A DNA stretch of 59,671 nt from Halalkalibacter akibai JCM 9157 (GTDB lineage Bacteria > Bacillota > Bacilli > Bacillales > Bacillaceae_D), in the NCBI RefSeq assembly GCF_000513135.1, contig NZ_BAUV01000028.1, positions 1-59,671 of the forward strand. The letters run 5' to 3'. The position numbers and the translations under genes were made by a program. The notes beneath the pieces were generated by a model. It worked only from the letters and a program-made list of their open reading frames with translations, was not told the DNA's origin and did not search any database. Positions 27,745 through 37,113 of this stretch are shown here, piece after piece. Within the stretch, counting starts at the first letter, position 1. Each line of letters starts with the position of its first letter.

Positions 27745-29481
27745 ATGACAGAGATTAATGGTTCAATACACACTAATATAAAGTTCAAAGCACCTAAGGA
27801 TCCTGTAGAAAGACGGAGTAGTTTTTACTTGATGTTTGAAACAGATATTGAGGCAACTTCTCGTACTGAAGGCTCGCCTTCACAGGAGATCTATTTAGAA
27901 GGCGAGCAATTATTAACGAAAGCAAGACTTACAGGTGGCGTTACAGATGAAGAAATACTTAAGCTTCTAGCAAACTGTAAGGGGTTTCATAATTTAGTTC
28001 ATAGTATAGGTGTAGTGATAGAGACCGGTAATAATTATAACGGAAATATCAATTTTGTATTACAAAATTGGGGGAAAGAGAAGAAATACGAAACGGGAAC
28101 TCTCCTAAGAATACCATGTCCAACAGATGGTACGGAAAGAGTTATGAAACTTGAAGAATTTCAGTGGTCCGCAGATGACGATGTTTTAGGTAAAATCGCA
28201 TTTGAATTCGACCAACCTGGTCAAATGGCAAAAGTAAGCGTCAGATTTTACTTGAATGATGGCTATGAGGTTCCAGAAATAGAAGTAGAAGCACCAGTTC
28301 CGTTTAACTCGGATGCCTATCGGACCATGATAAGTAAATCTCTTTTAAGTAAAGGCAATAACAAAAGGTTGAAAGCAGCTATAGAAAAAGCAGAAAGAGG
28401 TGAAGAGGTTACCATTGCTTATATAGGGGGCTCGATCACCCAAGGTGCTGGAGCAAAACCAATCCATACGAATTGTTATGCCTATCAATCTTATTTGAAA
28501 TTCAAAGAAATGTTTGGAAAAGATAAAGGAGAGAATGTACATTTTGTGAAGGCTGGAGTGGGAGGTACGCCATCACAGCTTGGTATCATCCGTTATGACC
28601 GTGATATCTTAAGGAATGAAACAGTGGAACCAGACATCATCATTGTTGAATTTGCAGTCAATGACGCAGGGGATGAAACAAAAGGAATTTGTTATGAAAG
28701 TTTATGTTTAAAAATACTTACAAACGATCATAAACCTGCTGTAATCTTGTTATTTAGTGTATTTGAAAATGACTGGAATCTCCAGGAGAGACTTTCTCCA
28801 GTGGGACTTCATTATGAATTGCCAATGGTAAGTGTAAAGGATGCGGTGGTAGATCAGTTCCGACTACCGAAAGGAAAAGGCAAGATTATTTCTAAGAGAC
28901 AATTCTTTTATGATATCTACCATCCAACAAATGATGGTCATATGATCATGGCAGATTGCCTATCATACCTGTTTTCAGAAATAAAAAAGTCGGAAACAGA
29001 TAAGAATGATATAACGTTAGATAAAACGCCAGTAATCGGTAATGATTTTACCGACATTCAATTACTCGATAGAAAAGAGTTTAAAAACGTGGCTACGGTC
29101 GATTTTGGTGGTTTTTCGAATACTGACCTTGATCTGCAGATGGTTGAAATGGATGCTAACCCTTTACCGACACCGCAGTTTCCGAATAACTGGATGCATA
29201 CAGCTGCCTCGGGAGAAGAGAGCTTTAAAATGACTATTAACTGCCGTAGTCTCATGCTCGTTTTTAAGGATTCGGGTAGTAGTGAGTTTGGAAAAGCGGA
29301 CATTTTTGTCGATGGACAACATGTAAGAACCGCGGATCCTCATGAAAATAACTGGACCCATTGCAATGCGGTCATTTTGTATCAGGAGAATGTCAGCAAG
29401 GAACATCTCGTAGAAATCAAGATGGCCTCTGGTGATTCAGATAAGTGTTTTACAATTCTTGGATTTGGATATACCTTGTAG
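27745..29481 (+). CDS. SGNH/GDSL-family hydrolase, probable xylo-oligosaccharide esterase
   Basis: A 578-residue protein with an N-terminal beta-rich domain of ~200 residues, a central SGNH hydrolase domain and a ~120-residue C-terminal beta domain. The SGNH blocks can be read: nucleophile Ser230 in GGSITQG, Gly in VGGTPS, Asn in FAVNDAG, and the catalytic Asp/His in DIYHPTNDGH. It lacks a signal peptide. Placed after two GH43 genes, deacetylation of imported xylo-oligosaccharides is the best guess, by analogy to known intracellular acetylxylan esterases. It is much longer than simple SGNH esterases. The 3' end is repeated in the following DNA. Confidence 0.78.
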   Translation: MTEINGSIHTNIKFKAPKDPVERRSSFYLMFETDIEATSRTEGSPSQEIYLEGEQLLTKARLTGGVTDEEILKLLANCKGFHNLVHSIGVVIETGNNYNGNINFVLQNWGKEKKYETGTLLRIPCPTDGTERVMKLEEFQWSADDDVLGKIAFEFDQPGQMAKVSVRFYLNDGYEVPEIEVEAPVPFNSDAYRTMISKSLLSKGNNKRLKAAIEKAERGEEVTIAYIGGSITQGAGAKPIHTNCYAYQSYLKFKEMFGKDKGENVHFVKAGVGGTPSQLGIIRYDRDILRNETVEPDIIIVEFAVNDAGDETKGICYESLCLKILTNDHKPAVILLFSVFENDWNLQERLSPVGLHYELPMVSVKDAVVDQFRLPKGKGKIISKRQFFYDIYHPTNDGHMIMADCLSYLFSEIKKSETDKNDITLDKTPVIGNDFTDIQLLDRKEFKNVATVDFGGFSNTDLDLQMVEMDANPLPTPQFPNNWMHTAASGEESFKMTINCRSLMLVFKDSGSSEFGKADIFVDGQHVRTADPHENNWTHCNAVILYQENVSKEHLVEIKMASGDSDKCFTILGFGYTL

Positions 29482-29546
29482 AAATTAAGATGGCTTCTGA
29501 TAATCATGATAAATGTTTTACGATTCTTGGATTTGGTATATCTTAT
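29478..29546 (+). repeat. Diverged tandem copy of the esterase 3' end
   Basis: Immediately after the esterase stop codon the last ~65 bases of the gene recur with about ten differences. The encoded VEIKMASDNHDKCFTILGFG matches VEIKMASGDSDKCFTILGFG of the gene, and most codon differences are at third positions. The repeat period is 68 bases, so the copy is in another frame. It looks like the tail of a former second esterase gene left after recombination. Confidence 0.8.
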
Positions 29547-29560
29547 AAAGTTTTTGAGGA

Positions 29561-29590
29561 AGTCTTGTACTTGTGTATAAGGCTTTTTTT
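29561..29590 (+). terminator. Intrinsic terminator after the xylo-oligosaccharide cluster
   Basis: AGTCTTGTAC (29561-29570) pairs, with two G-U pairs, with GTATAAGGCT (29575-29584) around TTGT. A run of seven T follows. It separates the xylan genes from the two-component system. Confidence 0.75.
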
Positions 29591-29750
29591 GGTTATTTCA
29601 ATGTATTAATTGGATGAGTATATATTAACCAGTGACCCCTGTTAATTTTCTTTAGGGGAATTCCTTTATAGAATCAAATTGTTCCCTTTTTATTTAAAGA
29701 AAGGAAACATACAGTTTGCGCAGTTTAATCACTTAATAAGGATGGAACCA

Positions 29751-31331
29751 ATGAGAATAAGTTTACGTGTTAAAATGTTACTCATGTCATTTATCATTGT
29801 TATTACTTCTGTTACGACGATTGGTTGGAATATGGTAAACAATGTCACTGATGCATTTGAAAAAGAAATTGGAGAACGAGCCGTTGCTATTGCGAGGACT
29901 GTGGCACAAATGCCTGATATCCGTCAACAAGTTGGGATGGAGGGAGGAGCAACAGAAATCCAACTAATCGCTGAGCGAACAAGAAAGGCAACAAATGTTG
30001 ACTATATTGTCATTATTGATATGAATAGCATCCGTTACTCTCACCCTAATGAACAATTAATTGGAAAGAGGTTTGTAGGTGGGGATGAATCAGAGGCGTT
30101 GGCTAATCGTGAATATGTATCTATCGCACAAGGAACATTAGGCAATGCGACGAGAGCGTTTGTGCCGATTATGGATGAAGAAGAAGCTGAACAAGTAGGT
30201 GTAGCTGTAGTGGGTATTTTAACGCCTACCCTTCAGGCAATCATTGCAACGTATAGTCAGGATATATTCATTGCTCTTATTTGGGGGCTATTAATTGGTT
30301 TAGTTGGTTCTTATTTATTAGCTCGTAGCATAAAAAAACAGACTTTTGGTCTTGAACCATACGAGATTGCGAGGTTAGTGGAAGAACGCTCGGCCGTCAT
30401 GCAGGCTATGGATATTGGTATTGTTGCAGTAGATGAGCAGGGTCAGATTACTTTTATGAATCGCTTAGCCAAAACGTATTTGAAAAGTGAGGAAAGAAAT
30501 TTTCTCATGCATCTACAAGATGTATTTCCTCAATCGTGGGAAGCGATTGGGCAGAAAGAACAAATTAACCGGAATGTTGTTTTTCTTGATAAGAACTATC
30601 TTATATCAACTTATCCTATCCATGTAAAAGCAATCTATGCAGGTACACTAGTAACGATGATTGACCGAACGGACGCAACACGTCTAGCAGAGGAGCTAAC
30701 CGGAGTTAAAGTATTAGTAGACGGACTTAGAGCTCAGAATCATGAATATATGAATAAGCTCCATAGTATTGCTGGTCTCATCCAGTTAGATCGAACGGAA
30801 GATGCATTAGATATTATTATGGATGAATCAGTTGATGAGGAAAGTATTATCTTATTTCTAAAAGAACGCTTTAAAGATTACGCAATCTCAGGCCTTTTAC
30901 TGGGAAAACGATCAAGGGCAAAAGAACTTGGGATTACACTTTTAATCGATCAAAATAGCTATCTAACTGAAATCTATGGTAGCCTTAGTTCAGGAGATTT
31001 GGTTACGATTATAGGGAATCTAATTGAGAATGCTTTTGAATCATTTGAAAATGGTGCAGATGAGAAAACAGTTGAATGTCTAATTGAAATTGACAAGAGA
31101 CATTTAATGATAAGCGTAAGAGATAATGGCAGAGGTATGACAAAAGAACTACAAGGAAAAATTTTCACATATGGATTTAGTACGAAAGGAAAAGAAGGTC
31201 GAGGTATTGGACTTGCACTCGTTCACCAAATTGTATCGGCGCATCATGGGAAATTAAAGGTTGAATCAGAAGTAGGTTTGGGAACAGAGATGATTATTGA
31301 AGCAAGAAAAGAGGGGGAAATGAATGATTAA
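29751..31331 (+). CDS. Sensor histidine kinase, DcuS/CitA/MalK type
   Basis: A membrane sensor of about 526 residues. A first hydrophobic segment follows KMLLMSFIIVI, then a ~130-residue extracytoplasmic PAS-like (PDC) sensor domain with the typical ERTRKATNVDYIVIIDM. A second membrane segment (IALIWGLLIGLVGSYLLA), a cytoplasmic PAS domain and the kinase core follow. The phosphoacceptor His is in NHEYMNKLH, and the ATP-binding boxes are NLIENAFE, DNGRGM and GRGIGLALV. This family senses di- or tricarboxylates. Its gene overlaps that of its response regulator, and a dicarboxylate symporter and dehydrogenase lie downstream. ATG 29751 is favoured by AAGGATGG upstream. Confidence 0.9.
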   Translation: MRISLRVKMLLMSFIIVITSVTTIGWNMVNNVTDAFEKEIGERAVAIARTVAQMPDIRQQVGMEGGATEIQLIAERTRKATNVDYIVIIDMNSIRYSHPNEQLIGKRFVGGDESEALANREYVSIAQGTLGNATRAFVPIMDEEEAEQVGVAVVGILTPTLQAIIATYSQDIFIALIWGLLIGLVGSYLLARSIKKQTFGLEPYEIARLVEERSAVMQAMDIGIVAVDEQGQITFMNRLAKTYLKSEERNFLMHLQDVFPQSWEAIGQKEQINRNVVFLDKNYLISTYPIHVKAIYAGTLVTMIDRTDATRLAEELTGVKVLVDGLRAQNHEYMNKLHSIAGLIQLDRTEDALDIIMDESVDEESIILFLKERFKDYAISGLLLGKRSRAKELGITLLIDQNSYLTEIYGSLSSGDLVTIIGNLIENAFESFENGADEKTVECLIEIDKRHLMISVRDNGRGMTKELQGKIFTYGFSTKGKEGRGIGLALVHQIVSAHHGKLKVESEVGLGTEMIIEARKEGEMND

Positions 31332-31983
31332 CGTTTTTATTGTGGAAGATGACCCAATGGTATTAGAAGTGAATACTGGTTTTTTAGAGAAGGTGCCACC
31401 TTTTCGCTTATGCGGAACTGCTACAAATGGTGCAGATGCAGAAAGTGGGATTCATGAAACGATGCCAGATCTCGTATTATTGGATATATATTTACCAGAT
31501 AAGTCAGGGCTTGATGTGTTAAAGTCGCTTCGAAGTAAAGAGCTTAATTGTGATATCATTATGATAACAGCTGCTAAAGATGCAGCAACGATTCATGAAG
31601 TATTTCGTTTAGGTGCCGTTGATTATCTAGTTAAGCCTTTTAGATTTGAGCGCTTTAAGACAGCTTTAGAATCATACTATAAAATGTGGTACAAGTTACA
31701 CAACACTCCTTTCTTTAATCAATCGGATATAGATGATATGAAACAGATTAAGCAGCGTGGCCAAGCCTTGCCAAAGGGATTAAGTGAGACTACTCTGAAA
31801 CAAATTTTGTTGAAGCTTGTTGATTTACCCGAACCTGTTACAGCAGAGCAATTAGCTTCTTCATTAGGTATGGCACGAGTCACTGTAAGAAGATACTTAG
31901 AACATTTAGAGCAAATTGAAAAAATCCAAGTACAAGTAAAATATGGAAGTGTAGGACGCCCAAGTCATTATTATTTTGTATAA
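31324..31983 (+). CDS. Response regulator, DcuR/CitB/MalR type
   Basis: A 219-residue DNA-binding regulator. The receiver has the acidic pair VEDDP, phosphorylated Asp in LVLLDIYLPD (about residue 55), the Thr of MITAA and the Lys of YLVKPF. The C-terminal helix-turn-helix, with LASSLGMARVTVRRYLEHL, is the CitT/DcuR class. The start overlaps the kinase stop. It presumably activates the symporter and dehydrogenase genes next door when the kinase detects a dicarboxylate such as malate or tartrate. Confidence 0.92.
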   Translation: MINVFIVEDDPMVLEVNTGFLEKVPPFRLCGTATNGADAESGIHETMPDLVLLDIYLPDKSGLDVLKSLRSKELNCDIIMITAAKDAATIHEVFRLGAVDYLVKPFRFERFKTALESYYKMWYKLHNTPFFNQSDIDDMKQIKQRGQALPKGLSETTLKQILLKLVDLPEPVTAEQLASSLGMARVTVRRYLEHLEQIEKIQVQVKYGSVGRPSHYYFV

Positions 31984-32000
31984 TGATTGGGTGTTTTTTT
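31955..32000 (+). terminator. Intrinsic terminator overlapping the regulator stop codon
   Basis: GCCCAAGTCATTA pairs, with one bulge, with TAATGATTGGGTG across the end of the response regulator gene. It is followed by eight T at 31993-32000. It separates the sensor pair from the symporter gene. Confidence 0.7.
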
Positions 32001-32087
32001 TATAAATCTTAATTTTTTAATCCATATTTATTAGGTGAGAACAAAAAGACCAAAAAGAGCAGTAAGGACTTTTTATTGTTGCTTTTT

Positions 32088-32100
32088 TGAAAGCGCTTTA
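32088..32100 (+). promoter_or_regulatory. Candidate CcpA site (cre) before the dicarboxylate symporter
   Basis: TGAAAGCGCTTTA fits the cre consensus TGWAANCGNTNWCA except near the 3' end. It lies about 80 bases before the symporter start, suitable for repression by preferred sugars. It is a prediction from the motif only. Confidence 0.55.
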
Positions 32101-32178
32101 TAATCAGAATAGTTAATCAACCGGGTGGTATGTTTTATCAGTTTACGGATGAGTGTTTAAAAGATAGGGGGAATTAAA

Positions 32179-33822
32179 ATGAAAGCTAGTATCGTTTCGA
32201 CTTGGAACCAATTGTGGAATTCTCATAATCAGTCAAAAAAATTACTAATGTTTTCTCTACCAATGAGAACAAATAAAAAAATGGTTGTGGTTGGCCAGGA
32301 TAAGAGTGAATCTAGTAATCAAAAACCACCCAGTTATAAACCTTCACAAAAGGTAGGTTTGATCTTAGGACCATTATTGTTCATGAGTGTGTTGTTATTC
32401 TTTTTTCCTGAAGGGTTAAGTTATGAAGGACGAATGGTTTTAGCAACGACATTATGGGTTGCAACATGGTGGATTACAGAAGCAATTCCGATTCCAGCAA
32501 CATCTCTATTGCCAATTATTTTATTGCCAATAACCGGGGCACTAAATGGTGATACAGTTACGGCTGCTTATGGAAATCCAATTATTTTCTTATTCTTAGG
32601 AGGATTTTTGATTGCACTTGCAATGGAGAAGTGGAATCTTCATAAACGAATTGCGTTAAACATCATTTCTTTTATTGGAACGAGTCCATCGCGGATTGTT
32701 TTTGGTTTTATGGCTGCAACAGGTTTCCTATCAATGTGGGTCTCCAATACAGCAGCTGTTATGATGATGCTTCCAATCGGAACTGCGATTACGTATCAAG
32801 TAGCTCAGGCGTTAAAAAATAAAGAGAATCTAGCAAATGAAGAAGAAAAGTTTTCAAAGGTTTTAATCTTTGGTATTGGTTATGCAGGAACTATTGGTGG
32901 GTTAGGAACGTTAATTGGTACACCACCTAATATTATTCTAGCGGCAACTGTACAAGAGTTGTTCGGGGTTCAAATTTCATTTGCTTCTTGGCTATTTTTT
33001 GCAGCGCCAATTGTTGTCATTTTGCTGATTAGCAGTTGGTTGTTTTTGACCAAAGTCGCTCATCCCATTAAATTAAAAGAGTTACCTGGTGGGAAGGAGC
33101 TTATTGAAAATGAGAAGAAAAAGTTAGGGAAAATCAGTTTTGAAGAAACTGCGGTATTAGCCATTTTTACTTTTGCTGCTTTCATGTGGATTACTAGAAC
33201 GTTTTTGTGGGAAGGGCAAATTATCACCATTCCAGGTCTAAATGATACGATGATTGCCATTTTTGCAGCAGTACTATTGTTTTTAATTCCATCTATTAAT
33301 AACGGAGGACGTATACTAGATTGGAATGTAGCGAAAGATGTTCCTTGGGGAATCTTACTGCTTTTCGGTGGAGGGTTAGCAATTGCTGCTGGGTTCCGTG
33401 AATCTGGTTTGGCTAATTGGATCGGTGGACAATTAACCGTATTAGAAGGAGTGAACTTCATTTTAATTATTGCTCTAACGACAGCTCTTGTCTTATTCTT
33501 AACTGAGATTACATCGAATACAGCAACGGCTACAATGATCTTACCGGTTCTAGCTGCTTTAGGATTAGCTCTTGGAATTCATCCTTTTGCATTAATGGTT
33601 CCAGCAGCAATTGCAGCAAATTGTGCATTTATGCTTCCTGTAGGAACTCCTCCGAATGCGATTATTTTTGCATCAGGGAAAATAAAAATAATTGAGATGG
33701 TGAAAAATGGGTTTTGGATAAATATTTTATCAGTTGTATTGATCACTCTTGCTGTCTATTTCTTACTTCCATTGTTATGGGGAATTGACTTAACTGTTTA
33801 CCCATCAGAGTTTAGATCTTAA
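32179..33822 (+). CDS. Na+/dicarboxylate symporter, DASS (SLC13) family
   Basis: A 547-residue membrane transporter with about 11-12 hydrophobic segments after an unusually long hydrophilic N-terminus of ~60 residues. Two SNT signatures are present: SNTAAVMMMLPIG and SNTATATMILPV. The loop GTLIGTPPNIIL and the matching LPVGTPPNAIIF mark the two inverted halves that bind Na+ and the carboxylate. It imports C4-dicarboxylates such as malate, tartrate or succinate. GGGGGAAT upstream fits a start at 32179, though internal ATGs at residues 24 and 29 are possible. Neighbours suggest D-malate or tartrate as substrate. Confidence 0.9.
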   Translation: MKASIVSTWNQLWNSHNQSKKLLMFSLPMRTNKKMVVVGQDKSESSNQKPPSYKPSQKVGLILGPLLFMSVLLFFFPEGLSYEGRMVLATTLWVATWWITEAIPIPATSLLPIILLPITGALNGDTVTAAYGNPIIFLFLGGFLIALAMEKWNLHKRIALNIISFIGTSPSRIVFGFMAATGFLSMWVSNTAAVMMMLPIGTAITYQVAQALKNKENLANEEEKFSKVLIFGIGYAGTIGGLGTLIGTPPNIILAATVQELFGVQISFASWLFFAAPIVVILLISSWLFLTKVAHPIKLKELPGGKELIENEKKKLGKISFEETAVLAIFTFAAFMWITRTFLWEGQIITIPGLNDTMIAIFAAVLLFLIPSINNGGRILDWNVAKDVPWGILLLFGGGLAIAAGFRESGLANWIGGQLTVLEGVNFILIIALTTALVLFLTEITSNTATATMILPVLAALGLALGIHPFALMVPAAIAANCAFMLPVGTPPNAIIFASGKIKIIEMVKNGFWINILSVVLITLAVYFLLPLLWGIDLTVYPSEFRS

Positions 33823-33869
33823 GTTACTATTTTTAAGAAATAGTAAAGGAAAAAACGAAAAATAAAAAG

Positions 33870-33931
33870 AAAGGGATAGAGTATAGGATATTCATAATAG
33901 TTACTGTTATGAAACTAGAATCTATCCCTTT
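33870..33931. terminator. Long dyad between the symporter and dehydrogenase genes
   Basis: AAAGGGATAGA (33870-33880) pairs with TCTATCCCTTT (33921-33931), and an inner stem TTCATAA/TTATGAA (33891-33897/33907-33913) extends it. The hairpin lies just before the dehydrogenase RBS. It may act as terminator or attenuator in either direction. Confidence 0.6.
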
Positions 33932-33955
33932 ACTAGTTATGGAGGAGAGTTACAT

Positions 33956-35008
33956 ATGAAAAAATTGAAAATTTCAGTGATTCCTGGGGATGGAATCGGG
34001 AGGGAAGTTGTCCCTGAAACGCTAAGAGTGTTAGATAGATTAGCAGAAGTTCATGGAGGAGTAACATTTCAGTATGAAACCCATCCGTGGAGCTGTGAAT
34101 ATTATCTTGAAAATGGAGTTATGATGCCAAGTGATGGAATGGCAAGGCTTCATCAGACGGACGCGATTTATTTAGGCGCTGTTGGGAACCCGAAGCTTGT
34201 ACCTGATCATATTTCATTGTGGGGCCTTTTAATTAAGATTCGCCGTGAGTGTGAACAAGTTATTAACATTCGCCCTGCTCAGTATATTGAAGGAGTAAAA
34301 TCACCATTAGCAGAACCAAACCAATTTGATTTTATTGTTGTTCGTGAAAATAGTGAGGGAGAGTATAGTGAGGTAGGTGGTAGAATTCATAGTGGTGAGG
34401 ACGAGATTGCTATACAAAATGCAGTATTCACTAGAAAAGCGACAGAGAGAACGATTCGTTACGGATTTGAGTTAGCACAGAAACGAAAGGGTCGGGTGAC
34501 AAGTGCAACGAAATCCAATGGAATTGTTCATAGCATGCCATTTTGGGATGATGTTTTTCAAGAGGTTTCAAATTCCTACCCCGCGATTGAAACTGAAAGC
34601 AATCACATTGATGCTCTAGCAGCATTCTTCGTTTCAAAGCCACAACATTTTGATGTGGTTGTGGCAAGTAACTTATTTGGGGATATTCTTACCGACTTAG
34701 GAGCTACGATCATGGGTAGCATTGGAATTGCACCAGCAGCTAATATTAATTTGAATGGCAAATATCCGTCCATGTTTGAACCCGTCCATGGGTCAGCACC
34801 AGATATTATTGGACAAGGGATTGCCAATCCTTTTGGTCAGCTATGGACAGCAAAAATGATGCTTGACCACCTTGGATTTGAGGAGCTAGGTTCACTATTA
34901 ATTAAAGCAATAAAAGAAACGATTGGTGATGGAATTAAAACGAAAGATCTCGGTGGAGATTCGAGTACAAAAGAAGTTATTGAGCATGTAATGACAAAGT
35001 TACTGTGA
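33956..35008 (+). CDS. Tartrate / D-malate dehydrogenase (decarboxylating)
   Basis: A 350-residue NAD-dependent beta-decarboxylating dehydrogenase, related to isopropylmalate and isocitrate dehydrogenases. It starts KISVIPGDGIGREVVPE, with the substrate Arg set in IKIRRECEQ and IRPAQYIEG. The metal-binding Asp residues are in VASNLFGDILTDLGA, and NAD binding lies in FEPVHGSAPDI. The VRENSEGEYSEVGG loop is typical of TtuC/DmlA/YcsA enzymes rather than LeuB. It converts D-malate to pyruvate or oxidises tartrate. Together with the upstream symporter and sensor this forms a dicarboxylate-use module. Confidence 0.9.
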   Translation: MKKLKISVIPGDGIGREVVPETLRVLDRLAEVHGGVTFQYETHPWSCEYYLENGVMMPSDGMARLHQTDAIYLGAVGNPKLVPDHISLWGLLIKIRRECEQVINIRPAQYIEGVKSPLAEPNQFDFIVVRENSEGEYSEVGGRIHSGEDEIAIQNAVFTRKATERTIRYGFELAQKRKGRVTSATKSNGIVHSMPFWDDVFQEVSNSYPAIETESNHIDALAAFFVSKPQHFDVVVASNLFGDILTDLGATIMGSIGIAPAANINLNGKYPSMFEPVHGSAPDIIGQGIANPFGQLWTAKMMLDHLGFEELGSLLIKAIKETIGDGIKTKDLGGDSSTKEVIEHVMTKLL

Positions 35009-35020
35009 ATTTTATATAAA

Positions 35021-35060
35021 AATGAAAGGATCGGAGTGAGAACCGGTCCTTTCATTTTTA
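35021..35060 (+). terminator. Intrinsic terminator after the dehydrogenase
   Basis: AATGAAAGGA (35021-35030) and TCCTTTCATT (35047-35056) form a 10-bp stem, extended inward by TCGG/CCGG pairing. A T-rich tail follows. The remaining ~290 bases to the MFS gene contain no gene; a TATAAT-like box lies near 35200. Confidence 0.85.
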
Positions 35061-35348
35061 TTTTATGTTCAATTATATTGATGCAATACAGGAAAAATAG
35101 CTTTAATATAAATAAAGCGGAGTCTCCTTTTATTGCAACTAACCATCACTGATGCCGTCGATGTTCAAGTAGGAAAACGAAAATTCGAGAAATTAAGGTA
35201 TAATGATTTTGACGACAAGGGCTTTGTTGGAACGTAAAGAAAAAAATGACTTTTTTAGAGAATCCTTTGTTAGCCTTTGTATCACGTTATTGTATAGACT
35301 GATGGAGAGAGAAAGAGTATCTAGTCTAATGGATTAGGGAGGGGAATT

Positions 35349-36548
35349 ATGAGTCAAGGATCATGGAGAGCGTTACTGTGGATTGGATTAGCCGTATTAT
35401 TCGCACTAAGTCTATGGTTTAGTGCATCAGTTATTGCGTCTGAACTAATTCAAATTTGGAACCTTAACTCCCATTTTGAAGTCTGGCTGTCTGCTTCTGT
35501 TCCGATGGGTTTTGTAATAGGAGCATTATTTAGTTCGTATTTTGGTATAGCAGACCGTTATAATCCCCGAAAAATCTTTGCTATATCAGCGCTACTAGGA
35601 GCATTACTGAATGTCTTATTAATAGTAGCAAGTGGTGCCTTTTTCGGTATTCTACTAAGAATACTAACCGGAGTTACTCTTGCTGGAGTTTATCCAATAG
35701 CCGTAAAAATGTTATCACAATGGTTTCCTAAGAAAAGAGGACTTGCTATTGGTATTTTAATAGCAGCATTAACTTTAGGATCATCTTTACCACATTTTGT
35801 TGTTATGTTTTTCTCTTCATTAAATTGGAAGATAGTAATCATTTTTACGTCGGTATTAGCAGTATTAGCTGCAGTCATTGTTAATTGGATTTTAGAAGAT
35901 GCACCAGTAACATCTAAAAAATCTACTTTCTCCTTTAAATTAATAAAAAAGGTTGTAACAAATAAACCTGTCATGCTTGCTAACTATGGTTACTTTGGAC
36001 ATATGTGGGAACTTTATGCGATGTGGACATGGCTTCCAGCGTTTTTGACCGCTAGTTTTATAAGCTATTCACCAGAAACTTCCTATTGGTTTATTGCTTT
36101 ATCCTCTTTTATTTCAATAGGGGTTGCAGGGGGGATTGGTTGTGTGTTGGGTGGTCTAATCTCTGATAAAATTGGAAGGTCAAATTTAACCATTTACGCC
36201 ATGTTGATAAGTGCTTCATGTGCCGTATTAATAGGTTTAACATATGGTCAATTTATGTGGCTGACTTTTATTCTTTCTTTTATTTGGGGCATGTCTGTTA
36301 TAGCTGACTCTGCACAGTTTTCTGCAGCAGTTTCAGAAGTAGCAGAACCGGAATATGTAGGGACAGCTCTTACTTTTCAAATGTGCATAGGCTTCTTAAT
36401 CACCATTTTTTCTATTAATCTAATTCCTATCATTCAGAAATATGTAGGTTGGGAATGGGTCTTTGCATTATTAGCAGTTGGTCCTGTTCTTGGTATTTTA
36501 TCTATGGTGAAATATAAACGATACGAGTTTAATCATGTAGAAGAATAA
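35349..36548 (+). CDS. Major facilitator superfamily transporter
   Basis: A 399-residue, 12-segment membrane carrier. The N-terminus SWRALLWIGLAVLFALSLWFSASV leads into the first helix. The cytoplasmic loop reads GIADRYNPRKIFA after helix 2, and the mirrored loop GGLISDKIGRSNLTIY occurs in the second half. It belongs to the CynX/NarK-like or YbfB-type group of small-molecule carriers; the substrate is unknown. It stands alone between a terminator and an empty region. RBS GGGAGGGG is strong. Confidence 0.88.
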   Translation: MSQGSWRALLWIGLAVLFALSLWFSASVIASELIQIWNLNSHFEVWLSASVPMGFVIGALFSSYFGIADRYNPRKIFAISALLGALLNVLLIVASGAFFGILLRILTGVTLAGVYPIAVKMLSQWFPKKRGLAIGILIAALTLGSSLPHFVVMFFSSLNWKIVIIFTSVLAVLAAVIVNWILEDAPVTSKKSTFSFKLIKKVVTNKPVMLANYGYFGHMWELYAMWTWLPAFLTASFISYSPETSYWFIALSSFISIGVAGGIGCVLGGLISDKIGRSNLTIYAMLISASCAVLIGLTYGQFMWLTFILSFIWGMSVIADSAQFSAAVSEVAEPEYVGTALTFQMCIGFLITIFSINLIPIIQKYVGWEWVFALLAVGPVLGILSMVKYKRYEFNHVEE

Positions 36549-36991
36549 TTTGTATTCTATTTAGAACAACTATGTTAGAGATAGTTTTAAAATATAATAG
36601 TTCGCTACTAAGTCATCATTCTTATGGTAAGAAAGTTAATCATTCCTAATAGTGTGTAGAATTTTGCAAAAGGGCTTCCCGTTATTAGTTGTCGTTCGGA
36701 TGACTGTCGAGGTAAGTTCTTTTTTCTATTGTTTATTTAAAACATAATCACTTAATTATTAATGCTTTTTTGACAGTAGCCCAACGTTCCTTGATAGATG
36801 TTTAAAACTATTATTAAAGGTATTATATTTATTAAAATTTTAATGTGCTTGAGGTTTCATGTAAACAAATAAGTAATTAGATGAGTGTTCTAAACATTGA
36901 AATAAGACTGATTTCCGTCATATATAAAAGGTTTTAAGGCGTAACAACTAATTTATGTTTAATAAATTCTAGCTAATAAAAAAATTTAAGC
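36549..36991. other. Intergenic region without a recognisable gene
   Basis: About 440 bases of AT-rich DNA with many stop codons on both strands. I see no gene, repeat or RNA. It ends at the CstR-type promoter and operator at 36992. Confidence 0.6.
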
Positions 36992-37018
36992 TTGACTATA
37001 TACCCATGCGGGTATAAT
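36992..37018 (+). promoter_or_regulatory. Promoter with CstR operator before cstR
   Basis: TTGACT (36992-36997) and TATAAT (37013-37018) form a promoter with a short 15-base spacer. The dyad ATACCCATGCGGGTAT (37000-37015) fills the spacer and part of the -10. Near copies recur at 37485, 37655 and 38890, as expected for CsoR/CstR-family repressors that recognise A/T-rich ends with CC..GG cores. Confidence 0.8.
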
Positions 37019-37113
37019 ATGTGAGTATGAACAACGAGGAGGGCAGATCATTGATATAAAAATGAGCATTTTCATTTTCCTAACTTCAACTGTAGAAAAA
37101 GGGAGGGAAATAC

